41,131 bases of DNA from Syntrophaceae bacterium (GTDB lineage: Bacteria > Desulfobacterota > SM23-61), in NCBI GenBank assembly GCA_013388675.1, contig JACAEW010000217.1, forward strand, positions 1 to 41,131. Direction: 5' to 3'. The notes beneath the pieces were generated by a model, which worked only from the letters and a program-made list of their open reading frames with translations, ran no database searches and was not told the origin of the DNA. The first letter of the stretch is position 1, and every line of letters starts with the position of its first letter. The translations under genes were made by a program, and so were the position numbers. Shown here piece by piece: positions 19,387 to 27,981 of this stretch.

Positions 19387-19805
19387 CGGTCACCTCCTTT
19401 TCGCGGTAGAGCCAGGATATCCTTAATATACTGGAGATTGGCCATGAGAGGATGGAGGTTACCTTCCAGGGTCATCTCGCCCCGCTTCGCTAGGGCGAAG
19501 ATATCGTGCCATCCCGGCGGGGGAGGATCCTGCCACAGGGCCTCCCAGCCTTTCGCCGAGCCGCGCACCGCGAATACCCAGGAACACAGCAAGGGCAATC
19601 CCTTTAGACATTCACGGACCCTTCCCTCTTCAATTCGCAGCAGAAAGGGAACGGTCCCGATCTGTACCAGGCAAACCGCCGTCAGATTCCGACCCCGCCA
19701 GACCAGATGGGCGTCCGAATTCACTCCCATTGGAACTGCTCGCTCAAATCGACCGCAGAGTTCTTGCTCCAGGCCTACAAGGGAATCCTTTGAATCCTCC
19801 GGCAT
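19383..19805 (-). CDS. possible SCP2-like (sterol-carrier-type) small protein
   Basis: I start this gene at 19805, behind GGGAGGAAG, giving 140 residues. The track's longer version (19916) adds 37 residues translated from a dispersed intergenic repeat. The C-terminal part (GWHDIFALAKRGEMTLEGNLHPLMANLQYIKDIL) resembles the end of SCP2-type lipid-binding domains, where a small helical tail follows a GxLxxEGd turn. This match is by eye and tentative. No catalytic motif is seen. It overlaps the downstream alpha/beta hydrolase by four bases, so a joint role with a hydrophobic ester or acyl substrate is conceivable. Confidence 0.55.
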   Translation of the reverse strand: MPEDSKDSLVGLEQELCGRFERAVPMGVNSDAHLVWRGRNLTAVCLVQIGTVPFLLRIEEGRVRECLKGLPLLCSWVFAVRGSAKGWEALWQDPPPPGWHDIFALAKRGEMTLEGNLHPLMANLQYIKDILALPRKGGDR

Positions 19806-19835
19806 AGTCTTCCTCCCTGGTACCTGTTTTCCCCT

Positions 19836-19900
19836 TGGAAATAGCCATACAAAATCTCCCCCTCTCCCCTTTTTCCAAAGGGGAACGGGGGAATTTCTGC
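19836..19900. repeat. dispersed G/C-rich repeat, copy 2
   Basis: GGAAATAGCC, then CCCCTTTTTCCAAAGGGG, AACGGGGG and AATTTCTGC, matching copy 1 at 11982-12073 block by block. It sits just upstream of the SCP2-like gene and creates a false N-terminal extension of that ORF. Confidence 0.7.
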
Positions 19901-19956
19901 TTGCTAATCGTTCCATCTATTCGGGGCTTTCCCGGGCACAAATCTGCATCATCTGC

Positions 19957-20856
19957 TTATGCTTCACTTCTCACTTCGACCCCCGCCAGCTTTTCCAAAG
20001 GCCGGATGACCGCGGGATGGTATTTCTTGCTCTCCCCTGCAGCCCCGGCTGCAATGTATTGCTGGGCGGATAGGGCCGCAAATTGAAGGGGAATACGCAA
20101 TTTCGTTCCCGTTGACAGCGCCAAATCCAAATCCTTTAACATGTAATCAACGGGAAAGACTCCTTCTTCGAACTTCCCCTTCAGGACGCTATTCTTGTAA
20201 TGGTTCTGGAGCACAAAACTATTTCCCGACCCGCTGGAGAGGGCCTCAAAAAGGATATCCGGCTTAACTCCCGCCTTCACCCCCAGAACCAAGGCCTCCG
20301 CCAAGGCGCAGGTCGTGACCGCCACCATGATATTGTTCACGATTTTCACCACTTCCCCGTTCCCGATGTCCCCTACGTGGTAAATATCTGTCCCCATGGC
20401 CGCCAGAATCGGGCGGGTTCGGTCGAAAACCTCTCTTTTCCCACCCACGTAAATCACCAGCGTACCGGCGACGGCGGCGGGTACCCCGCGGGCCACGGGA
20501 GCATCGAGCATCTCGGCTCCCTTCTTTTCAAGAAACTCGGCAATTTCCCGGGTGGTAATAGGGTCGATCGTGCTCATGTCGATAAGGACAGACCCCTTTC
20601 CGATTCCTTCCGCCACGCCGCGTTTCCCAAGGACTGCCTCCCGCACGTGAGCGGAAGCCGGCAGCATGGTAATCACCACGGGGCATTTCTCCGCCGCCTC
20701 TTTGCAGGATGCAGCCGTTCCGGCTCCCTCAGCTTTGAGCGGCGCCATTCTTTCTGCGACGATATCGAACACCGTAAGGGGAAAGCCCTTTTTAATCAAA
20801 TTCCTGGCCATGGGTCCTCCCATGGCTCCCAATCCAATGAATCCGATGTTTTGCAT
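19957..20856 (-). CDS. 3-hydroxyisobutyrate dehydrogenase-family NAD(P)-dependent reductase
   Basis: The start at 20856 follows GGAGGGGG and gives 299 residues beginning with the Rossmann motif GFIGLGAMGGPMARNL. The substrate-binding segment DAPVARGVPAAVAGTL (usually DAPVSGG) and the catalytic lysine in GEVVKIVNN (K171) are present. The family oxidises beta-hydroxy acids such as 3-hydroxyisobutyrate, tartronate semialdehyde or related compounds; the exact substrate cannot be told from sequence. The Ser-Gly-Gly to Ala-Arg-Gly change in the substrate loop suggests something other than the classical one. Confidence 0.9.
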   Translation of the reverse strand: MQNIGFIGLGAMGGPMARNLIKKGFPLTVFDIVAERMAPLKAEGAGTAASCKEAAEKCPVVITMLPASAHVREAVLGKRGVAEGIGKGSVLIDMSTIDPITTREIAEFLEKKGAEMLDAPVARGVPAAVAGTLVIYVGGKREVFDRTRPILAAMGTDIYHVGDIGNGEVVKIVNNIMVAVTTCALAEALVLGVKAGVKPDILFEALSSGSGNSFVLQNHYKNSVLKGKFEEGVFPVDYMLKDLDLALSTGTKLRIPLQFAALSAQQYIAAGAAGESKKYHPAVIRPLEKLAGVEVRSEA

Positions 20857-21235
20857 TTCCCCCTCCTGCAAAGGGTGAAAAGATCTTATTCCTTTTGCGC
20901 AGGATTTCGCCCCCCAAGGCACCTTCGAGCCGTATCCGTGGCAAGGGCGATTCACGAAACGCCCCTACATCATGCTTTCGAGATCGATTTTTACCCCCAG
21001 CCGCCATAATTCTTGAAAATTTACCCTTGCGAGCAAAGCAAGACCGTCATCCCGGCGATGTCTGTTTTCCCCGGTATTTTCCAAATCCTGGCCCCTTTGC
21101 CCGACGGCTGTCTTTTATCTTCTCCGAATTATTATGTCAATACTTTTTTGCCCCTGGGCCCACTGCAGACCCTTGCTGTTGTAGGGGTCCCGGGATAAGG
21201 TGTTTGTTCAAAAAAAGGCCTATGTCGAGGAGGCT
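20857..21235. other. gene-free interval with a degenerate REP-like element
   Basis: About 380 bases between the reductase and the DMT permease genes. It contains the degenerate palindrome at 20941-20968; the rest shows nothing I can support. Confidence 0.5.
20941..20968. repeat. degenerate REP-like palindrome
   Basis: The arms GCAAGGGCG and CGCCCCTAC match as inverted repeats at 7 of 9 positions; the right arm is identical to the outer arm of the perfect palindrome at 11842. Confidence 0.5.
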
Positions 21236-22102
21236 TCATGAAGAAAAAATAAGGATTAATAATCCTGTCATCAGGACCAGGCAGCCTAGCCATATAGTCT
21301 GGACCTGCTCGCGTTCATTGAAGAAGAGAACTCCCACTAAGAGAGTGACCGGAATTTCGATCTGCTTAACCGCCTCCACGTAGGCGGCTGCGGCGCGGGT
21401 GTAGCCGATGGTCCCAAAAATGGTGGAAGTAGCGGCAAATAGGCCCATGGCCAAGAAGGGACCGAGATACCGGGGAAGAACCGGGAGGTAGCGGGCCGAA
21501 TTCTTGATCACCAAAGGGAAGGACAGGAGGGAGGCGAAAACATAGTTCGTTAGCGTACAGAAGTAGGGGTCGCCGAGCAGGGCTGTCTTTTTGAAAAGAA
21601 GGATGGTGGGGGTAATGGTCAAGGCTGAAAGAAGGGCAAAACGCATCCCCCTTTCCCGAACAAGAAGAAGGATAGGTTCGGCCAGGGATAGGCGGGCTTC
21701 GCGCACATTGAGCAGGTAAACGCCAAAAAGACTGACCAGAATTCCGGCAAAGCCGACCAGAGTTATAGTTTCACCCAAAAAGATAATTCCAAAAACGGCG
21801 AGTAAAACAACCTGGAGTTTCCAGATGGTTACGGTTACTGAAATCTCGCCGTACTTGAAGGATTTGGAAAGCAGGAGAGTTGAAAAGACCTGGGAAAATC
21901 CGGCTAGGAAGGAGTAGATCCAGTAATCCACTCCCACACGGGGAAACCCGACAATCCAGCTTGCCGCTAGGGCGAAGGGAAGAAGGAAAAAAAACCTTCC
22001 CCAAACATTGATGTATTCATCCAGACTGTGTCCCAGGTTCTTCATGACCGCGTTTCGACCCACCTGGCACAGCGCGGACGCGATCGAAAATATCCACCAC
22101 AT
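21236..22102 (-). CDS. EamA/DMT-superfamily permease
   Basis: This 288-residue integral membrane protein has about ten hydrophobic segments in two homologous halves, as in the drug/metabolite transporter superfamily. The end of each half carries the usual glutamate motif (FLGETITLVGFAGILVSLFGVYLL and FNEREQVQTIWLGCLVLMTGLLIL). The substrate is unknown. AGAGG lies six bases before the ATG. A DMT and a TauE/SafE permease are adjacent on the same strand, 126 bases apart. Confidence 0.85.
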   Translation of the reverse strand: MWWIFSIASALCQVGRNAVMKNLGHSLDEYINVWGRFFFLLPFALAASWIVGFPRVGVDYWIYSFLAGFSQVFSTLLLSKSFKYGEISVTVTIWKLQVVLLAVFGIIFLGETITLVGFAGILVSLFGVYLLNVREARLSLAEPILLLVRERGMRFALLSALTITPTILLFKKTALLGDPYFCTLTNYVFASLLSFPLVIKNSARYLPVLPRYLGPFLAMGLFAATSTIFGTIGYTRAAAAYVEAVKQIEIPVTLLVGVLFFNEREQVQTIWLGCLVLMTGLLILIFSS

Positions 22103-22228
22103 GGATAGCCTCTATTTTAAAGGATTCTTTTGGCCCATTTCAACACTCTCCGGAGCCAAGGGCCGACCGGCTCATCGAACCCTTTAGCGAGAGCGCCCGG
22201 CGGAAAAGGGGCTATAGAGAGCATAGCA

Positions 22229-22993
22229 TCAAGACCCCAAGAAGGTCGAATAGCCGAAAACAAAAAGAATCAGGATCAGGAGGACGATGAGAGCGAGGCG
22301 AAGAAATCGGACCGGCATCCGGCGGCTCACCCAAGGACCGATTACGGCTCCGGTTATGGAACCGGAAAGAACCAGGAGGGTGATGGGTATATGAATGTGC
22401 CCGACCCCAAACTTGGCCCAGATGGTGCCCAGGCTGGTAATAAAAATGAAAAGAAGGGACGTTCCGATGGCCACCCGGAGGGGGATTTTTAGAAAGTAGA
22501 TCATAAGCGGAACAGTGATGAAGCCGCCGCCGACACCCAACAAACCGGCCAAGGCCCCTACTCCCAATCCGGTGGCGATGCCCAAAGCCAGGTTGAAATC
22601 TCCCTTCCGGTAGCCTTCGAACTCGAGCGGCGCCGGCAGGAATAGAATGAGGGCCCCTAAAGCAACCACAAAAAGATAAATTACCCGGAGGACGAAAGGG
22701 GAGAGGGGGACGGAGAGAAAAGACCCCAGGAGTCCTCCAGCGATCCCCGCTAATCCAAGAAAAAGGCCAACTTTGAAATCTACCATTCCTCCCCGGTAAT
22801 GGGAAATCGTGCTGGTCGCCGAGGTTACCAGAACATGGACCAAGTCCGTTCCAGTAACCAACTTCAGGGGGACTCCTCCCAATAAGGTCAACAGGGGCAA
22901 CATGATCACGCCCCCTCCCAAACCGAGCAAACCCGAGCAAAACCCTCCGGCCAAGCCAATAAAGGGCAAAGCAACCCAGACAATATTGTCCAT
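22229..22993 (-). CDS. TauE/SafE-family sulfite/sulfonate exporter-like permease
   Basis: The start at 22993 (MDNIVWVALPFIGLAGGF) gives 254 residues; the upstream 35 codons in the track look untranslated. The family's repeated glycine-rich motif appears twice: GGFCSGLLGLGGGVIMLPLL and VGALAGLLGVGGGFITVPLM. About eight transmembrane segments are visible. Family members export sulfite, sulfoacetate or related anions; the substrate here is not determinable. Confidence 0.88.
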   Translation of the reverse strand: MDNIVWVALPFIGLAGGFCSGLLGLGGGVIMLPLLTLLGGVPLKLVTGTDLVHVLVTSATSTISHYRGGMVDFKVGLFLGLAGIAGGLLGSFLSVPLSPFVLRVIYLFVVALGALILFLPAPLEFEGYRKGDFNLALGIATGLGVGALAGLLGVGGGFITVPLMIYFLKIPLRVAIGTSLLFIFITSLGTIWAKFGVGHIHIPITLLVLSGSITGAVIGPWVSRRMPVRFLRLALIVLLILILFVFGYSTFLGS

Positions 22994-23278
22994 CCTTGCT
23001 ATTTCACCCCAAACTAAATCTTGGTTATTCGAGCAACCTGAAGAATCACCCGAGGAAGAAAAAGGGACCCTCCCAGCCCTTTCGGAAGACCTCCCCACAA
23101 AACGTACTCAAGACCTTTTTATCTAATCTATTCCGTTTGTTTAGGGAATTCAAGAAAACATATTCCCGATATCAGAAGGAATGGGGCTGGGCGGGTACTC
23201 GCGATTTTTTTAGCAGCCGACAAAAAGATCAGAAGCTATAAGGGTTGGAATCAGCCCGAGGAAGTGAAAAACGAATCC

Positions 23279-23469
23279 TTAAAAAGTCGGTCCGGTTAAA
23301 TCGAGGAAATTTTCTTTCTCCTGGCATTTAGCGCAAATCTCATGGGTCACACCGGGTTGCCCCCTTCCCGCATTATCGTGTGGCACCAAGCGCAGCCCTC
23401 GCGGAGGGGCGGATTACCCCGGGCCGGGATTTTCTGATGGAAACTTGTCGCCTCCCCTTTTGGAAACAA
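23279..23469 (-). pseudogene. small two-CxxC protein split by a dinucleotide frameshift
   Basis: Reading from a TTG at 23469 gives ...NPPLREGCAWCHTIMREGGNPV and then TGA. Two bases further on, another frame continues as VTHEICAKCQEKENFLDLTGPTF to a TAA at 23279-23281. Joined, the two make one protein of about 63 residues with CAWC and CAKC pairs about 17 residues apart. That spacing recalls the CxxC...ICxxC zinc motif found beside sensory proteins in deltaproteobacteria. The break lies at a GTGTG run, so a two-base slip (real or from sequencing) explains it. A GGAG lies ten bases before the TTG. It follows the small hypothetical gene at 23536 on the same strand. Confidence 0.5.
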
Positions 23470-23535
23470 GAATTACTGTCTCCAGTTCCTCCTGTGGCCT
23501 TTGGCAGTCGTTAGAAATTGCCCAAAGGGCTTTGG

Positions 23536-23799
23536 CTACTCCGGGAGATTCGACATATCCCAGGTGGCCTGGGCGGCTTTCTTCTGTTCGTAATTTTTTT
23601 GAACCAGAAGGGACTCTGCGTTGGTCAAACGGGAAATGAGCTGAAAATATCGCAAGGCAGCTTTCGGAACCCGGCTCTCCTGCCCGCCGTCGAATAGAGT
23701 AATATAATCCTCCCCATTTTTGGCGTAAAAGACCTTTCCCTTGGAAAAAGGAATCATCAGGCTCGGGCGCACGACTTTGCACCTCCACCAATTGGCCAT
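23536..23799 (-). CDS. hypothetical 87-residue protein
   Basis: I do not recognise this family. The protein starts MANWWRCKVVRPSLMIPFSKGKVFYAKNGEDYI, is basic, and has an aromatic-rich first half followed by a helical, Gln/Lys-rich second half (ESLLVQKNYEQKKAAQ). GAGGA lies about ten bases upstream of the ATG. I prefer this frame over the overlapping 125-residue ORF (23414-23791), which has less protein-like composition and no suitable start. It sits between the sigma54 activator (88 bases upstream) and the broken CxxC mini-gene. Confidence 0.55.
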   Translation of the reverse strand: MANWWRCKVVRPSLMIPFSKGKVFYAKNGEDYITLFDGGQESRVPKAALRYFQLISRLTNAESLLVQKNYEQKKAAQATWDMSNLPE

Positions 23800-23886
23800 T
23801 TCTAAAGGTCCTCTACTTTCTGCGGTCCCTCAACCGTCCGAGGGGGAAAGCCAGGGAGGGCCAGAAAGGAGGTCCGGAACCTTTTT

Positions 23887-25344
23887 TCAGATCCCGTACC
23901 TTCTTTTGAAGCTGTAAACCGTGGGGCGGCTAACCCCCAGCATCTTGGCGGCCTTTGAAATGTTATGGCGGCATGACTCCAGGGCATCGATAACCTTTTG
24001 TTTTTCGATCACCCTGCGTCCGTTCCCATCCGTGGACGATCTTGTCCTTTCCCCGGGCGCTTCCGGATTGGGGAGGTCCAAATCTTTGGGTTGGATGGAA
24101 TGATGGTTGGCCAAAACCACGGCTTTTCTGATTTTATTGTTGATCTCCCTCACATTCCCGGGCCATTCATATTGGCCCATGGCCCTTAATGCCTCTTCGG
24201 AAAAATCCCGGAGCAACCCGGTCTCCCAGCAGGCCTTTTTCAGAAAATGTTGGGCGAGAAGGAGCTTGTCTTCTCCCCGCTCTCTTAAGGGAGGGAGTTT
24301 TATGGTGAAGGCATCCAGCCGGTAATACAGATCGGGCCGGAACTGGCCCCGGGTCATGGCCGCCTGAAGGTCCGTGTTGGTCGCGGCGATGAAACGAACA
24401 TCGATTTTCTTTCCATTCACCGCTCCGATTCTCTCGATGACCTGGTTTTCCAGGAAGCGAAGGAGCTTGGCCTGCAGGGCGGGGGATAGTTCGGCGATCT
24501 CGTCCAGGAAAAGGGTCCCTCCGTCGGCACATTCAAACTTACCGATTTTACGAGAATAGGCGCCGGTGTAAGAACCCTTTTCATAACCGAACAATTCGGA
24601 CTCCAGAAGATTTTCCGGTATAGCCGCACAATTGATGGGGACGAAGCCCTTATCCTTCCGGGCGCTCCTTTGATGAATGGCGAGAGCGGTCAGCTCTTTT
24701 CCCGTCCCGCTTTCCCCCAGGATGAGAACGGGCACGTCCGTGGGGGCGACCTTGCGGATCTTGGCATACACCTCTTTCATGGCCTGGCTGGTCCCCACGA
24801 AATCCCGAAAATCATCGCAGGAGGATTTTTTCATCAGGTCCGTTTCCAGGAGATCGATCACCTGGCGGATTTGACCGGCCGATAACTTTTCCACTTGAGA
24901 ATGGAGCTTCTTCAGAAGGTAGGTCTTTTCGTGGTACTCCGGGTAGGTCGTGGAATGAAAGTCGAGGTTCCAACCGCATCGGGTGCACTGCGGGGGAAGC
25001 GGGGATTCTGCATGACCACAATAGGGACACTCCCTCAAATTTTTCAAATGCTCGGATAGGTATCCCCATAGTTTGACCTTCGACGAAGAATCGAGGCCGG
25101 AAAAAACAACCGCCACCCCGGACGGGTCTTTCCGAACTGTTTTTCCGCTGTGGTCAAAATAACCATAGCCGGGCAGGTCGTATTTCAGGAAAAGAGAATC
25201 CCCCTCCCTGACCGAGGGGAATTGCCCCCTGATTCTGATGAAGGCCCCATTCAGGCTCAGGTCGGTGAAAGCGGCGCTGGACCCGGAAAACCTACCATTC
25301 AGAGTTACCGGAAGATCAAGCTTGGCTCGGGCGAAGAAGCGCAT
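23887..25344 (-). CDS. PilZ / zinc-ribbon / sigma54-activator fusion regulator
   Basis: This 485-residue sigma54-dependent transcription activator has an unusual N-terminus. Residues 1-95 resemble a PilZ c-di-GMP-binding domain, with RFFAR (RxxxR, residues 2-6) and DLSLNG (DxSxxG, 28-33). Residues 106-123 hold two CxxC pairs (CPYC, CTRC), a predicted zinc ribbon. The AAA+ domain follows: Walker A GESGTGKE (210-217), GSYTGA (257-262) in place of the sigma54-contact GAFTGA, and Walker B GGTLFLDE (275-282). The C-terminus is a Fis-type helix-turn-helix (NISKAAKMLGVSRPTVYSFKRR). There is no receiver domain, so the input is probably c-di-GMP and/or metal or redox state. AAAGGA precedes the start. 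Confidence 0.92.
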   Translation of the reverse strand: MRFFARAKLDLPVTLNGRFSGSSAAFTDLSLNGAFIRIRGQFPSVREGDSLFLKYDLPGYGYFDHSGKTVRKDPSGVAVVFSGLDSSSKVKLWGYLSEHLKNLRECPYCGHAESPLPPQCTRCGWNLDFHSTTYPEYHEKTYLLKKLHSQVEKLSAGQIRQVIDLLETDLMKKSSCDDFRDFVGTSQAMKEVYAKIRKVAPTDVPVLILGESGTGKELTALAIHQRSARKDKGFVPINCAAIPENLLESELFGYEKGSYTGAYSRKIGKFECADGGTLFLDEIAELSPALQAKLLRFLENQVIERIGAVNGKKIDVRFIAATNTDLQAAMTRGQFRPDLYYRLDAFTIKLPPLRERGEDKLLLAQHFLKKACWETGLLRDFSEEALRAMGQYEWPGNVREINNKIRKAVVLANHHSIQPKDLDLPNPEAPGERTRSSTDGNGRRVIEKQKVIDALESCRHNISKAAKMLGVSRPTVYSFKRRYGI

Positions 25345-25711
25345 TTGGTAAGTCCTTTGAATGAATGATTTGACAAAATGGAATGATCTGGGGCCTTTGG
25401 TTCACGCCTTATTCACCCCTGCATAGCCAAAATCATGCCATGAGTGTAAAGGAGGACCTGACGAATAAGTATTTAATAATAATCGGGAAAATACGGTTAT
25501 GGGATGAAGATCCGCTGGTTTTTAACAAAAATGGTGGGTTCAAGCTATGGACCGGTTTCCCCATCTTTTGTGAGTCCTTTCCATATCTGGACCCTATCCG
25601 GTCTTTCTTTGATGGGGGGATGGGACCCCGCCATTCGCCTTTTTTTGGAACGGCGGATTATCAAAATAAGGAAAAACCAGCCCCCCCGGGAATCCCCAGG
25701 GGATTCACATT
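25345..25711. other. interval between two sigma54-activator genes
   Basis: About 370 bases. A perfect inverted repeat, GAATCCCC-A-GGGGATTC (25690-25706), lies just after the end of the NtrC-type gene on the minus strand, without an adjoining T-tract. The 110-residue plus-strand ORF has no plausible ribosome-binding site or motif. Confidence 0.5.
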
Positions 25712-27172
25712 CTAAGGGTAGGATGAAGTGGGAGAGTCGGAGCCGGGTTCAATCCGGGTTTTTGAGGACCTGCCCGTATCTATCTGGATACCCAGCTTCT
25801 TGACCTTTTCGTGAATGGTCTTGTAATCGATCTGGAGCAAACGCGCGGCTTTTGCCTTATTGCCACCGGTTTGTTTCAACACCTGGTCGAGTACCTCCCT
25901 TTCCACGGCGGTGATGCTCTGCTGGAGAATTTCCTTCAAAGACAAATTCTTCCAGGGGGCTCCCTGAACCTTGGGGGTAAAGGCCATCCCCGGAACATCC
26001 ACCCGCTTCAGTTCCAGGTGCTTTTCGGTGATCAGGTCATCGGCCAGAAGGGCGGCGCGGCGAATGATGGACCTGAGCTGACGGACGTTGCCGGGCCAGT
26101 TATAGTTAAAAAGAACATTGATGGCCGATTCGGAGAATCCCTTGATCTGCTTGCTCAGTTCCTTATTGGCGTTATCCAGAAAGCGCTTGGCCAGGTAGGG
26201 AATATCTTCTTTCCGCTCCCGGAGCGGAGGGATGTAGATGGTGAATTCGTTCAGCCGGTAAAAGAGGTCCCGCCGGAAGGACCCCGAAAGGGCCAGCTCG
26301 TGCAGGTCTTGATTGCTCGCCACCAGCAGCCGCACATCCACCTGGATGGGTTTGTTTCCCCCCACCCGGTAAACCTTCTTTTCCTGGAGGACCCGGAGGA
26401 GCTTGGCCTGGGAGCCCAGGGGCATGTTGGAGATTTCATCGAGAAATATGGTCCCCCCCTGGGCCACCTCGAATTTCCCCGGCTTTTGGATCTCGGCCCC
26501 GGTGAAAGCCCCCCTTTCGTGACCGAATAGTTCGCTCTCCAGCAGGGTTTCGGGAATGGCTCCGCAATCGACCGGGATGAAGGGTCCCTTAGCCCTGGAA
26601 CTGGAATCGTAAATGGCCCTGGCCACCACCTCTTTTCCGGACCCGGTTTCTCCGATAATGATGACCGTAAAATCCGATTGGGCCACCCGGTTGACCTCCG
26701 ATACCAAGCGGGATACTGCGTCGCTGGGCCCCATCTTCTCCTGAAGGGGAGAGCTGCCTTTGAGCTGGTTGGACAGATCGCGGACCTTCAGCTTGAGCTC
26801 CCGCTCGGCCAGGGCCCGGTGAACGACCCGAATCACTTCATTGTTATCAAAAGGTTTCGAAAGGTAATCATGGGCCCCGGCCTTGATAGCTTTGACCGCC
26901 CCCCGGGAATCGGCATGGGCAGTGATGAACACCACGGGCAGTTCCTGGTCAAGCTCGCGAACCTTTTTCAGGACTTCCATCCCGTCCATTCCCGGAAGCA
27001 TCATATCTACCAGAAGCAAATCCGGTGATTCGGACTGAATGGTTTTTAAGGCCTTTTCCCCATCATAGACGGTCAGGGCTTCGAACCCCTCCTTCTTCAT
27101 CAGGTCGGAGAGGATCATGCAAATGCCCTTATCATCGTCAACGATAAGAATACGTGCTTTTTTCTGGTTCAT
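25712..27172 (-). CDS. NtrC-family sigma54-dependent response regulator
   Basis: The 486-residue protein has a receiver domain (phosphoacceptor D56 in LLLVDMMLPGMDG, conserved Lys in SKPFD), an AAA+ domain with GETGSGKE, an intact GAFTGA loop and Walker B GGTIFLDE, and a C-terminal Fis-type DNA-binding helix pair (GGNKAKAARLLQIDYKTIHEKVKKLGI). Phosphorylation should trigger oligomerisation and open sigma54 promoters. GGTAGGAGA precedes the ATG. The cognate kinase may be the soluble histidine kinase encoded upstream on the same strand (27982-28905), 809 bases away. Confidence 0.94.
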   Translation of the reverse strand: MNQKKARILIVDDDKGICMILSDLMKKEGFEALTVYDGEKALKTIQSESPDLLLVDMMLPGMDGMEVLKKVRELDQELPVVFITAHADSRGAVKAIKAGAHDYLSKPFDNNEVIRVVHRALAERELKLKVRDLSNQLKGSSPLQEKMGPSDAVSRLVSEVNRVAQSDFTVIIIGETGSGKEVVARAIYDSSSRAKGPFIPVDCGAIPETLLESELFGHERGAFTGAEIQKPGKFEVAQGGTIFLDEISNMPLGSQAKLLRVLQEKKVYRVGGNKPIQVDVRLLVASNQDLHELALSGSFRRDLFYRLNEFTIYIPPLRERKEDIPYLAKRFLDNANKELSKQIKGFSESAINVLFNYNWPGNVRQLRSIIRRAALLADDLITEKHLELKRVDVPGMAFTPKVQGAPWKNLSLKEILQQSITAVEREVLDQVLKQTGGNKAKAARLLQIDYKTIHEKVKKLGIQIDTGRSSKTRIEPGSDSPTSSYP

Positions 27173-27981
27173 TTTCTCCTACCTTTTTGATCCGAAGTTC
27201 CTGGGGAATCCATGTGTTCGGCGCCATCTTATCCGAACCCAGGTTGAATAGTCTTGCATGAAATCAATTGGATCGTAAACCGAGCTAACCCGGGTCAAGG
27301 GCCGGGCTCTTGAAAATCCCGAAAAAACGGGGTACCGGGGGGTGAAATTCCATCCGGTGCCAAGCCCGGCGGCAAGAACCCAAGCCTCATGGAAAGGCAA
27401 ACTTTAAGATTCCCCCCCCAAAAGAGCCGAGAGGGCTCCTGAACGAAAGCAATAATTCATCCCCTTGAAACGGCAATATACGGGAAGAAAATAATCAGCC
27501 GGCTCCCCTTTTATTTACCCCTCCGAACAAAAAAGCCGATAGGCTGCCCCCCGGAAAACCTCTACCCAAAAAATTGACATTTTTATGGGAAAATAACCAT
27601 GGAATTGACGCTATTATTTTAAAAAACTATCTCTTTTTTCTCTGGAAAGAGACCCATATAGATATAACTGTTTAGATTTTTTAATTTTTATAGAAGAAGA
27701 AGGAAGCTAGCCTTTCTCCCCGCGATCCTTAATTTGCAAGCTAGATGCCAGATATTGCCCGAAATCCATATATTCTGAGCCCCTAGTAAAACTCCTGATT
27801 CCGGAAAAAAATCTCCTTCCGGGCAACCCCGGTGAACGCCGGGGTGACCCGGAATCTCGATTCTTGAAATTAAGCACCCCGGTTTTCGTAGGAATGACTG
27901 GGTAAGTAACCTTTCGAAAGGAGTCTTTTGAATGGATAAACCGCGAGACTTTTAATGGCGTAAAATAATTCTGGCTTGGAC
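27173..27981. other. 809-base gene-free, partly AT-rich region
   Basis: I find no supportable gene. The region from about 27560 to 27710 is AT-rich and contains two TTGAC(A/G) boxes on the plus strand without good partners. At 27826-27845 there is a perfect 7-bp stem (ACCCCGG/CCGGGGT) with a 6-base loop and no adjoining T-tract, and at 27910-27921 a CCTTTCGAAAGG palindrome. The promoter of the NtrC-type regulator should lie near its 27.2-kb end. Confidence 0.5.

Noticed and set aside
23414-23791. 125-codon minus-strand ORF overlapping the 87-residue hypothetical gene
   Set aside because: Weaker start and less protein-like composition; part of its tail overlaps the CxxC mini-gene in another frame.
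27826-27845. Hairpin ACCCCGG/CCGGGGT as a terminator
   Set aside because: No T-tract directly follows on either strand; kept only as a structural note in the gap.
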